Below, piece by piece: positions 54,701-61,742 of a stretch of 64,000 nucleotides of DNA (its first letter is position 1; every line of letters begins with the position of its first letter). The stretch covers positions 1-64,000 of the forward strand of contig JAFEEB010000001.1 in assembly GCA_018241325.1 (NCBI GenBank), in the 5' to 3' direction. The stretch is from Pseudomonadota bacterium. Lineage in GTDB: Bacteria; Pseudomonadota; Gammaproteobacteria; Burkholderiales; Burkholderiaceae_C. The position numbers and the translations under genes were made by a program. The notes below the pieces were generated by a model. That model had not been told where the DNA came from and made no database searches. It saw only the letters and a program-made list of their open reading frames with translations.

Positions 54701-55932
54701 CGGCGCCCCCCGCCGTTCCCGCCGCCGCACCCGCTCCGGCCGCCGACGAATACCTCCCCACCCGCGTGGCGGTGCAGGTGGACACGCTGCAGGTGGACGA
54801 TCGCACCCTGCACGCGGTGGACGTGAACGCCACGCGCAACGGCACCCGCTGGAGCGCACAGGTGCAGGCGCGCGAGCTGGCCGGCCGCGTCGAGTACACC
54901 CTGGGCGCGGACGGCAGCGCCGGCGCGGTGCATGCGCGCCTGTCGCGCCTGGCCATCGCCGCCAGCGACACGCCCGAGAGCGGCGCGCTGGAGCAGCCGT
55001 CCACGCGCATTCCGGCGCTGGACGTGGTGGTCGATGACTTCGAGCTGCATGGCCGCAAGCTGGGCCGCCTGGAAGTGCAGGCCGTCAACCGCGACGTGGG
55101 TGCCGGGCGCGCCGCCGGCGGCAACGCCGTCCAGGAATGGCAGCTGACCCGGCTGGCCCTGGCCGTGCCCGAGGCGAGCTTGAGCGCCAGCGGGCGCTGG
55201 GCCGCGCAGCCGCGCGCGCCGGCGCTGCCCACGGGCGCGCGCTCGGCGCGCAGCGCCGACGACCAGCGCCGCACGGCGCTGGACTTCAGCCTGGACGTGC
55301 GCGACGCCGGCGCCCTGCTGGCGCGCTTCGGCATGGCCGGCGTGCTGCGCGGCGGCAAGGGCAAGATCGACGGGCAGCTGGGTTGGGTCGGCACGCCGTT
55401 TTCGCCGCACTACGCCAGCATGGACGGCCAACTGCACGTGGACGTCGGCGCCGGCCAGTTCCTCAAGGCCGACCCGGGCATCGCCAAGCTGCTGGGCGTG
55501 CTCAGCCTGCAAGCGCTGCCGCGCCGGCTGACGCTGGACTTTCGCGACGTGTTCAGCGCCGGCTTTGCCTTTGACTTCGTGCGCGGCGATGCCAAGGTCG
55601 AACACGGCGTGCTGCGCACCCAGAACCTGCAGATGAAGGGCGTCAACGCCGCCGTGCTGATGGACGGCAGCGTCGATCTGGATCACGAGACGCAGAAGCT
55701 GCGCGTGCTGGTGGTGCCCGAGATCGACGCCGGCACCGCCGCGCTGGCCACCGCCCTCATCAATCCCGCCATCGGCCTGGGGGCCTTCGTGGCGCAGCTG
55801 GTGCTCAAGCAACCGCTGATCCAGGCGGCCACGCGCGAGTTCGAGATCACGGGCCGCTGGGACAATCCAGAAATCGTGCCCGTCAAGGCCTCGGCGCCCG
55901 TGCCCGCCGCATCCTCACCCAAGGAGAAGTGA
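51784..55932 (+). CDS. yhdP: YhdP-family AsmA-like envelope lipid-transport protein
   Basis: The product is 1382 residues, somewhat longer than E. coli YhdP. A single N-terminal membrane segment (VMRWTVFAVAALLLAAVTGWAV) anchors a very long periplasmic part of beta-strand repeats, ending with the conserved C-terminal block DFRDVFSAGFAFDFVRGDAK and MDGSVDLDHETQKLRVLVVP. YhdP, TamB and YdbH form bridges that move phospholipids to the outer membrane. The start is uncertain: TTG at 51784 has no clear ribosome site, and a GTG/ATG pair about 30 bp later is possible. The stop overlaps the nitrilase start by one base. Confidence 0.9.
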   Translation: MNFPLIRVFAIVMRWTVFAVAALLLAAVTGWAVLHWFIVPRIDDFRPRLTAWASQALGAPVTIGALTVQSNALLPAIAVQDVRVLGPEGQAALHVPHALVVFSVASLLRGGLEQLVIDAPEITLRRTAQGRLLIGGIDVSGDKAADTGAVDWVFSQEEIAVRGARVHWLDDVHPERPAALWQQVDAVLRNGLRRHQLRLDATPDGAWGERFTLIGRFRQPLLDLHAGRWQSWDGQLYASVPRVEAAPWAQLLDASERWGVSAVDGRAALRVWAEIRHGVPVEATADVALGDATATLAPGLPPLALAQLRTRLVWRALDGGFQLSTQGLQFTEAGGRAWPGGNFQVSHRASGGALRGDRLDLAALSRMATRLPLPADVRQRAVQLDAAGVVEHVDASWSGPLATPTGWRVQAAATGLRVAAQARAAEPNGHVPAGVPGLEGVALQLEAGPSGGRASVTLREGALEFPGVFEEPRIPLAQLSAKLQWRVQGERIEVQADDVELASPDAAGRFKGRWHTGEAEDGSGARFPGVLDLQGAFSRANAARVYRYLPLSLPVKARNYVRDAIRKGEGRDVVVRVQGKLHELPFNLPGERGTFRIAGPLSGVQMQYVPQHLQPAGQASWPALEGLSGELIFEGAGMRVRGGAARVQGHPGWRFDGIEAEIADFKHTDVVVQAQGRGALAAALDIVRNSPVAQFTHHALDAARASGDAALELKLELPVKTIEQSKVQGRVLLAANDLRLAPGAPPLAQAAGTVTFSESGFAIDKAQAQLLGGGVVVSGGTVKGAAAGAASVQVTARGNASAEGLRQSADWGADWAAVAALARQASGSTAYEAVVGFPEGGADVHVRSDLRGLALNLPAPLDKPQDAAWPLHVELGPLAGSAGRERLRVRLADRLALDYERQAGAAGAPARVLRGAIAVGALGEGAAAAPALPAAGVQAQLKWPALDVDAWERALDRMGEAAPAPPQAATSAAAPPAVPAAAPAPAADEYLPTRVAVQVDTLQVDDRTLHAVDVNATRNGTRWSAQVQARELAGRVEYTLGADGSAGAVHARLSRLAIAASDTPESGALEQPSTRIPALDVVVDDFELHGRKLGRLEVQAVNRDVGAGRAAGGNAVQEWQLTRLALAVPEASLSASGRWAAQPRAPALPTGARSARSADDQRRTALDFSLDVRDAGALLARFGMAGVLRGGKGKIDGQLGWVGTPFSPHYASMDGQLHVDVGAGQFLKADPGIAKLLGVLSLQALPRRLTLDFRDVFSAGFAFDFVRGDAKVEHGVLRTQNLQMKGVNAAVLMDGSVDLDHETQKLRVLVVPEIDAGTAALATALINPAIGLGAFVAQLVLKQPLIQAATREFEITGRWDNPEIVPVKASAPVPAASSPKEK

Positions 55933-56930
55933 TGAAAGTTGCCGCCATCCAGATGGTCTCGGGCACCCGCGTGGACGACAACCTGCAAACCGCGCGCGCC
56001 CTGCTGGCCCAGGCCGCCGCCGGCGGCGCCGAGCTGGCGGTGCTGCCCGAGTATTTTTGCGTGATGGGCCGGCGCGACACCGACAAGCTGGCGCTGCAGG
56101 AGGACTTGGGCGTCGGACCCATCCAGGCGTGGTTGGCGGCCACCGCGCGCGAGCTGGGCTTGTGGATCGTCGGTGGCACGCTGCCGCTGTCCTGCGAGCC
56201 GGCCGATGCCGGTGCGCCCCGCCGCAGCGCCGGGCCGTCCCAAGCGAAGGCGGCGGCCCCCTCGGGGGGCAGCGCAACAGGCGAAGCCGTGGAGCGTGGG
56301 GGCAAATGTTTCGCCGGGCCGTCCCAAGCGAAGGCGGCGGCCCCCTCGGGGGGCAGCGCAACAGGCGAAGCCGTGGAGCGTGGGGGCAAATGCCGCAATG
56401 CATCGCTGGTTTTTTCGCCTGCGGGCAAGCGCATCGCGCACTACGACAAAATCCATCTGTTTCGCTTCAACGACGGCGAGCGCCGCTACGACGAAGCGGC
56501 GGTGCTGGTGCCTGGCAGCCAGCCGGTGACGTTCGATCTGCCCGCGCGCGACGGCCACGTCTGGCGCGTCGGCATGAGCGTTTGCTATGACCTGCGCTTT
56601 CCCGAGCTGTACCGCGCCTATGCTGCGCAAGGGGCCGATCTGCTGCTGGTGCCCAGCGCCTTCACCCACGTCACCGGCCAGGCGCACTGGGAGGTGCTGC
56701 TGCGCGCCCGCGCCATCGAGAACCTGTCGGGCGTGATCGCCGCCGCGCAGGGCGGCCTGCACGAGAACGGCCGGCGCACCTGGGGCCACAGCATGGTGGT
56801 GGATGCATGGGGCCAGGTGCTGGCCGAGCACGCCGAGGGCGCCGGCGTGGCGCTGGCCGAGCTGGACTGGGCCGCCCTGCACCAGCGTCGCCAGCAATTG
56901 CCGGCCCTGGGCCACCGGCGCTTGAAATGA
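55932..56930 (+). CDS. Nitrilase-superfamily amidase (Nit1/Nit2 type) with in-frame repeat insertion
   Basis: The product is 332 residues, about 57 more than usual. The Glu-Lys-Cys triad is complete: E40 (AVLPEYFC), K173 (HYDKIHLF) and C218 (VCYDLRFPE). Nit1/Nit2-type members remove deaminated or otherwise damaged glutathione-like amides. Residues 100-155 are two perfect 28-residue repeats ([20 protein letters not shown]...), inserted where relatives run directly from GGTLPL to RNASLVF. The site is a surface loop between core strands, so the enzyme could still fold. It overlaps yhdP by one base and is probably co-transcribed. Confidence 0.88.
   Translation: MKVAAIQMVSGTRVDDNLQTARALLAQAAAGGAELAVLPEYFCVMGRRDTDKLALQEDLGVGPIQAWLAATARELGLWIVGGTLPLSCEPADAGAPRRSAGPSQAKAAAPSGGSATGEAVERGGKCFAGPSQAKAAAPSGGSATGEAVERGGKCRNASLVFSPAGKRIAHYDKIHLFRFNDGERRYDEAAVLVPGSQPVTFDLPARDGHVWRVGMSVCYDLRFPELYRAYAAQGADLLLVPSAFTHVTGQAHWEVLLRARAIENLSGVIAAAQGGLHENGRRTWGHSMVVDAWGQVLAEHAEGAGVALAELDWAALHQRRQQLPALGHRRLK
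56229..56396 (+). repeat. 84-bp element, two tandem units, inside the nitrilase gene
   Basis: Units 56229-56312 and 56313-56396 are identical over at least their first 80 bases. Each contains CCCCCTCGGGGGGC and ends CGTGGAGCGTGGGGGCAAAT. The near identity of the units shows recent tandem duplication. The element is homologous to the one in glnE. Confidence 0.93.
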
Positions 56931-56932
56931 AC

Positions 56933-57101
56933 ACCCCCAGTCTCCACTCGCTGCGCGATGTTCCGCCTTCCCCCTTGCAGGGGGCATCGCCAGTGACCGG
57001 GGAGACCCCGGCCACGGCGATCGCTGGCACGGCCTGCTCCGCGGCCGCTTGGCTCTTTGGGTTTCATGCTCTGCAGGTGGTGCTCGGCGCCATGGATAAC
57101 T
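56933..57101 (-). repeat. Right arm of the ~170-bp inverted repeat pair
   Basis: CACCCCCAGTCTCCACTCGC, CTTCCCCCTTGCAGGGGGCA, GGCCACGGCGATCGC and GGCCTGCTCCGCGGCCGC mirror 51500-51672. It occupies the whole space between the nitrilase stop and the sensor kinase start, and also produces a false N-terminal extension ([15 protein letters not shown]) in the kinase frame. Confidence 0.85.
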
Positions 57102-57104
57102 GAG

Positions 57105-59231
57105 ATGAGTGCCGCATCACCCGCCGAGCGCCCGGCACGCGGGCTGCGCGCGCGCCTGGCCACGCTGGCGGCGCTGTGGCGGCGCTGGCGCCTGTGGGCG
57201 GTGCTGGGGCTGGTGGTGGCGGGCCTGCTGGGGGTGCTGATCTGGCTGGCGCGCAACCACGAGATCGACGAGGTGCAGCGCGCGCTGGACCGCGAAAGCA
57301 ACGGCGCCGCGCTGGCCTTGCGCCAGGGGCTGGCGCGCCGCCAGCAAGACCTGCACGGCCTGGCCACCACGCAGACCCGGGTGGACGCCTGGGCGCCCGC
57401 GGCGCTGGCCCTGCTGGACCGCCACCGCGACTGGTTGCGGCTGGAGTGGCGCGACGCCAGCCTGCATCTGCTGGCGGCGGCCGACAGCCCTTACTACCCG
57501 CCGTTTGTCACCGACGATACGGGCCCGCAGTCGCAGCAGGCGCAGCGCATTCGCGAGACCTGCGCCAACGCGCAGCGCTTTGACGGCGCGGCCTATTCCG
57601 ACAGCCACTTCGTGCAGCGCCCCGGCGGCGTCGGCGAGGAGGTGATGCAGCTGTGCCAGCCCATTGGCGCGGGCACGCGCCGCGGCGGGTTCCTGCTGGT
57701 CACGTACTCGCTGGGCGGCATGCTCGAGGCCATGCTGGCGCCCACCTACACGCAGCGCCAGAGCGTGGCCTTCACCGAGCTGGACGGCACGCGCCTGGCC
57801 ATTCAGGGCACGGTGCGCCGCCCCGGCCGGCTGTTCACGTCCCAGCAGGTACTGGACCTGCCGGGCACGACCCTGATGCTGCGCCTGGACGGTGGGCGCC
57901 AGGCGCCCGACACCCTGCCCAACGTGATGACGGCGCTGGTGACGGGCCTGTCCATCGCGCTCATCACCGTGCTGCTGCTGCTGGCGCGCGACTTCAGGCG
58001 GCGCCAGCAGGCCGAGGCCGAGCTGGCCGAGGCCCTGGCCTTTCGCAAGGCGATGGAAAACTCGCTGGTGACCGGCCTGCGCGCGCGCGACCTGCATGGC
58101 CGCATCACCTACGTCAACCCGGCGTTTTGCGACATGGTGGGTTTCGCGCCGCAGGAGCTGATCGGCCACGCGCTGCCCGCGCCCTACTGGCCGCCCGAGC
58201 ACGCGCAGGAGTACGGCGAGCGCCAGGCGGTGCGCCTGTCGGGCACGGCGCCGCCGCGCGAGGGGCTGGAGTCACTGTTCATGCGCAAGGACGGCACGCG
58301 CTTTCCGGTGCTCATCATCGAGGCTCCCCTGATCGGCGCGGCCGGCAAGCAAACCGGTTGGATGGGCGCGGTGCTGGACTTGACCGCGCAGCGCCGCGCC
58401 GAGGAGCATTCGCGCGCCAGCCAGGATCGCCTGGCCGCCAGCGCGCGCCTGGCCACCGTGGGCGAGATGGCCTCGCTGATGAGCCACGAGCTGAACCAGC
58501 CGCTGGCGGCCATCTCCAGCTACGCCAGCGGCTCGCTCAACCTGCTGGACGGCGAGGCCGCGCCCACCGGGACCATGGCCGACGTGCGCGTGGCCCTGGC
58601 GCGCATTGCCGAGCAAGCCGGGCGCGCCGGCAAGGTCATCAACAGCGTGCATGACCTGGTGCGCCGGCGTGCCAGCCAGCGCCACGCGGTGGCGCCCGCG
58701 GCGCTGCTGGACGCCGTGCTGCCGCTGGTGCAGTTGCAGGCGCGCAAGCTGGGCGTGCGCGTGCAGCTGGACTGCCCGTCCACGCTGCCCGCCGTGTGGT
58801 GCGAACCCACCGTGATCGAGCAGGTGCTGCTCAACCTGGCGCGCAACGCCATGCAGGCCATGGCCGACAGCGCCGCGCCGCGCCTGCTGCGCCTGACGGT
58901 GCACGCCGAGCCGCAGCCGCGCGGTGCGCGCGCCGTGCTGCGCTTTGCCGTGGCCGACAGCGGCAGCGGCATCAGCGAGGAGGTGGCGCGCCAGCTCTTC
59001 ACGCCCTTTTTCACCACCAAGGCGGAGGGCATGGGCCTGGGCCTGTCTCTGTGCCGCACCGGCATCGAGCAGCACGGCGGCACACTCGAGCACGCGCCGG
59101 CCCTGCCGCGCGGCACGGTGTTCAGCTTTGGCCTGACGGTGGCGGATGGGACGCGGCATGCGCCGCCCGCAGCGCCTGCTGAAACGCCAGCGCTGCACGC
59201 GCCGGCTGCGGCGAGCGGCGCAGCACGCTGA
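57105..59231 (+). CDS. Membrane sensor histidine kinase with PAS domain (DctB/FixL-like)
   Basis: The ATG at 57105 gives 708 residues. Two membrane segments (about 29-50 and 280-300) enclose a periplasmic sensor domain. Then come a PAS domain (GRITYVNPAFCDMVGFAPQE), HisKA with His461 (LMSHELNQPLAAISSYASGS) and HATPase (NLARNAMQAM, VADSGSGIS, GMGLGLSLC). No response regulator gene follows. The last ~35 residues (ADGTRHAPPAAPAETPALHA...) lie beyond the ATPase domain and are coded on the strand opposite the LysR 3' end, so the original stop was probably lost. Confidence 0.88.
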   Translation: MSAASPAERPARGLRARLATLAALWRRWRLWAVLGLVVAGLLGVLIWLARNHEIDEVQRALDRESNGAALALRQGLARRQQDLHGLATTQTRVDAWAPAALALLDRHRDWLRLEWRDASLHLLAAADSPYYPPFVTDDTGPQSQQAQRIRETCANAQRFDGAAYSDSHFVQRPGGVGEEVMQLCQPIGAGTRRGGFLLVTYSLGGMLEAMLAPTYTQRQSVAFTELDGTRLAIQGTVRRPGRLFTSQQVLDLPGTTLMLRLDGGRQAPDTLPNVMTALVTGLSIALITVLLLLARDFRRRQQAEAELAEALAFRKAMENSLVTGLRARDLHGRITYVNPAFCDMVGFAPQELIGHALPAPYWPPEHAQEYGERQAVRLSGTAPPREGLESLFMRKDGTRFPVLIIEAPLIGAAGKQTGWMGAVLDLTAQRRAEEHSRASQDRLAASARLATVGEMASLMSHELNQPLAAISSYASGSLNLLDGEAAPTGTMADVRVALARIAEQAGRAGKVINSVHDLVRRRASQRHAVAPAALLDAVLPLVQLQARKLGVRVQLDCPSTLPAVWCEPTVIEQVLLNLARNAMQAMADSAAPRLLRLTVHAEPQPRGARAVLRFAVADSGSGISEEVARQLFTPFFTTKAEGMGLGLSLCRTGIEQHGGTLEHAPALPRGTVFSFGLTVADGTRHAPPAAPAETPALHAPAAASGAAR

Positions 59232-60096
59232 CAAAGTCGCAGCGGTAGTGCAGCTTGGCGGGCGACACGGCGCGCATCTGCCCGCGCTGCACGAAGGCCT
59301 GGGCATAGTGTTCGGGCAGAAAGCCGACGAAGCGCCCCGACAGGATCAGCGTGGCAATCGCCTCCTGGTCGAACGCCGTGGCCCCGCGCTGCAGGTGGCG
59401 GCCGTGCGCCAGCGCCATGTTGGGCGAGTGGTAGCCCAGGCCGGCAAAGTCCGATCGGGCCCGCAGCGCTTTCCAGTCCAGCGCAGGACGCTCCTGATTG
59501 AATAGCGCATGGCCAGCCCCCGCATACAGGCGCATGGTTTCGCCGAACAGCCGGTCGTAGCGCAAGCTGCCCGAGCTGCGGTGCGCCGGGATCACGCCCA
59601 CCGCAAAGCTGCCGTCCAGCACCCCGCGCTCGATCGCCTGGATGGTGCCCACGTGCAGCTCCAGCGCCACGTCGGGCGCCTGGTCCCGAAAGGCGGCAAT
59701 GGCGGCGTGGATGCGCGCGGCGGGGTTGCTGGCCGTCTTGTCGAACAGGGCGATGGCCAGCTTGCCGCCCATGCGGTCGTGAATGTCGTCCACGCTGGCG
59801 CGAAAGCCCTCGACCGCCACCAGCAGGCGCAGCGTCTCCTGGTACACGCGCTGGCCCTCGGCGGTCAGCGCAAAGCCGGCGCGCCCGCGTCGGCACAACA
59901 CCAGGCCCAGACGCGTTTCCAGGTCTTTCACGTGGCGGCTGATGGCGCTGATGCCGATGTTCAGCTCCAGCTCTGCCGCCGCCATGCCGCCGCACTCCGC
60001 CACGGCCTTGAACACCTGCAGCAGGCGCAGGTCCATGTCCGACAGCTGTCCCAGCAAGGCGCGGGCGCGGGGCGGGCGGGTGTTTGGTTGCGGCAT
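59122..60096 (-). CDS. LysR-family transcriptional regulator
   Basis: The product is 324 residues from the ATG at 60096 (MDLRLLQVF at 60036 is an alternative). The HTH is VAECGGMAAAELELNIGISA and the co-inducer domain follows. The 3' end overlaps the convergent kinase gene by 110 bp; the C-terminal tail (AAHAASHPPPSGQS) is low in complexity. It is divergent from the transaminase gene with a good inverted repeat between, and should control the transaminase-mmsA pair. Confidence 0.88.
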   Translation of the reverse strand: MPQPNTRPPRARALLGQLSDMDLRLLQVFKAVAECGGMAAAELELNIGISAISRHVKDLETRLGLVLCRRGRAGFALTAEGQRVYQETLRLLVAVEGFRASVDDIHDRMGGKLAIALFDKTASNPAARIHAAIAAFRDQAPDVALELHVGTIQAIERGVLDGSFAVGVIPAHRSSGSLRYDRLFGETMRLYAGAGHALFNQERPALDWKALRARSDFAGLGYHSPNMALAHGRHLQRGATAFDQEAIATLILSGRFVGFLPEHYAQAFVQRGQMRAVSPAKLHYRCDFVSVLRRSPQPARAALAFQQALRAAHAASHPPPSGQS

Positions 60097-60098
60097 TT

Positions 60099-60130
60099 GT
60101 CAAGCAAGCTTGAATATTTGCTTATTTGAC
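60099..60130. promoter_or_regulatory. Inverted repeat, probable LysR operator of the transaminase gene
   Basis: GTCAAGCAAGC and GCTTATTTGAC form 11-bp arms with two mismatches around a 10-base AT-rich centre. They lie between the divergent LysR and transaminase genes. Size and place suit a LysR recognition site; the AT-rich ATTAAAAC after it may be part of the transaminase promoter. Confidence 0.6.
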
Positions 60131-60198
60131 GGATTAAAACACCGGCCGACAATGGCGCCTTTGGTCCCATTCGACCGACCCCACCCGAGGAGCACGCC

Positions 60199-61557
60199 AT
60201 GAGCGCCATCGTCAGCCCCGCCTCTGCCGCCAGCCCCGCGCGATCCGACGCCGCCTGGCTGGACGCGCACTGGATGCCCTTCACCGCCAACCGCCAGTTC
60301 AAGCGCGACCCGCGCATCGTGGTGGCGGGCCAGGGCGCCTATTACACCGACAGCGAAGGCCGCAAGATCTTCGACGGCCTGTCGGGCCTGTGGTGCAGCG
60401 GCCTGGGCCATGGCCGGCGCGAGATCACCGAGGCCGTGGGCCAGCAGGCCGCGCGGCTCGACTATTCACCGGGCTTTCAGTTCGGCCACCCGCTGTCCTT
60501 CGAGCTGGCCAACACCCTCAAGCGCCTGACGCCCGCCGGGCTGGACTACGTGTTCTTCACCAGCAGCGGCTCGGAGGCGGCCGACACCGCGCTGAAGATG
60601 GCGCGCGCCTACTGGCGCATCAAGGGCCAGGGCGGGCGCACGCGCCTGGTGGGGCGCGAGAAGGGCTACCACGGCGTCAACTTCGGCGGCATCTCGGTGG
60701 GCGGCATGGTGGGCAACCGCAAGATGTATGGCCAGGGCATCGAGGCCGATCACCTGCCGCACACGCAACCGCCCATGGGCAGCTTCATCAAGGGCCAGCC
60801 GCTCGAAGGCGGCGTGGCGCTGGCCGATCGCCTGCTCGACCTGATCGCCCTGCACGACGCCAGCAACATCGCCGCCGTCATCGTCGAGCCCTTCAGCGGC
60901 TCGGCCGGCGTGGTCATCCCGCCCGTCGGCTACCTGCAGCGCCTGCGCGAGATCTGCACCCAGCACGGCATCCTGCTCATCTTCGACGAGGTCATTACCG
61001 CCTTCGGCCGCTGCGGCGCCATGACCGGCGCCGAGGCCTTTGGCGTGGTGCCCGACCTCATGACCTTTGCCAAGCAGGTCACCAACGGTGTGCAGCCGCT
61101 GGGCGGCGTGGTGGCCAGCAAGGAGATTTACGACAGCTTCATGGCCGCCGGCGGGCCGGACTACATGCTGGAGTTTGCCCACGGCTACACCTACAGCGCG
61201 CACCCCGTGGCCTGCGCCGCCGGCATCGCGGCGCTGGATTTGCTGGAGCGCGAGGACGGCGTGGGCCGCGCCAAGGCCCTGGCGCCGCACTTCGAGGCCG
61301 CGGTTCATGGGCTGAAAGGCGCGAAGCACGTGCTCGACATCCGCAGCTACGGCCTGGCCGCGGGCCTGACGATTGCCCCCTTGCCCGGCGAGCCGGCCAA
61401 GCGCCCCTACGAGATCGCCATGGCCTGCTGGAAGAAAGGCTTTTACGTGCGCTACGGCGGCGACACCATCCAGATGGCACCGCCCTTCATCAGCACGCCG
61501 GCCGAGATTGATCGGCTGGTGAGCGCGCTGGGGGATGCGCTGGCGGAGGTGGCCTGA
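60199..61557 (+). CDS. Omega-amino acid (beta-alanine):pyruvate transaminase
   Basis: The product is 452 residues, class III PLP aminotransferase. Motifs: LSGLWCSGLGHGRREI, FTSSGSEAADTALKMARAYW, LIFDEVITAFGRCG and the PLP Lys in TFAKQVTNGVQPLGG, the wording seen in beta-alanine:pyruvate transaminases (Apt/BauA). It should turn beta-alanine into malonate semialdehyde, with pyruvate becoming alanine. The product is handled by the mmsA-type enzyme encoded next. Control is probably by the divergent LysR gene. Confidence 0.92.
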   Translation: MSAIVSPASAASPARSDAAWLDAHWMPFTANRQFKRDPRIVVAGQGAYYTDSEGRKIFDGLSGLWCSGLGHGRREITEAVGQQAARLDYSPGFQFGHPLSFELANTLKRLTPAGLDYVFFTSSGSEAADTALKMARAYWRIKGQGGRTRLVGREKGYHGVNFGGISVGGMVGNRKMYGQGIEADHLPHTQPPMGSFIKGQPLEGGVALADRLLDLIALHDASNIAAVIVEPFSGSAGVVIPPVGYLQRLREICTQHGILLIFDEVITAFGRCGAMTGAEAFGVVPDLMTFAKQVTNGVQPLGGVVASKEIYDSFMAAGGPDYMLEFAHGYTYSAHPVACAAGIAALDLLEREDGVGRAKALAPHFEAAVHGLKGAKHVLDIRSYGLAAGLTIAPLPGEPAKRPYEIAMACWKKGFYVRYGGDTIQMAPPFISTPAEIDRLVSALGDALAEVA

Positions 61558-61569
61558 GAGATTGAACAG

Positions 61570-61670
61570 CCGGACGCAGAAGACGCAAAGGATTCGCAAA
61601 AGACGCAGAAGAAGCCATTTTGTTTTCTCTTTTGCGTCCTCTGCGTAATCTTTGCGTCCTCTGCGTCCGG
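61570..61670. repeat. Long imperfect inverted repeat of GGACGCAAAG/ACGCAGA units
   Basis: Arms of about 43 bases (61570-61612 and 61628-61670) are nearly complementary and are each built from short GACGCA and GCAAAG modules, starting and ending at CCGGACGCAGA/TCTGCGTCCGG. The transcript would form a long hairpin between the transaminase gene and mmsA. The module wording is one I have met as an intergenic repeat in many bacteria, so it is probably a mobile-type repeat rather than a locus-specific terminator. Confidence 0.8.
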
Positions 61671-61682
61671 TATTCATTACCG

Positions 61683-61733
61683 TTTCAATAGCTGCTTGCG
61701 CTTGATGGACGGGCGCTACAAGCACATTTCATT
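61683..61733 (-). repeat. Dispersed palindromic repeat (AGCGC/AGCTAT family)
   Basis: TTTCAATAGCTGCTTGCGCT, then TGATGGACGGGCGCTACAAG. It lies directly after the long inverted repeat and ends ten bases before the mmsA start, so it overlaps the region where a ribosome site would be. Confidence 0.75.
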
Positions 61734-61742
61734 CATAAAACC

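Noticed and set aside
51493..55812. 1439-codon minus-strand ORF
   Set aside because: It mirrors yhdP, is His/Arg/Gln-rich and lacks any domain; the + strand product has the YhdP signatures.
61570..61670. Simple rho-independent terminator after the transaminase gene
   Set aside because: The arms are 43 bases, modular and not followed by a T-run; a repeat element explains it better.
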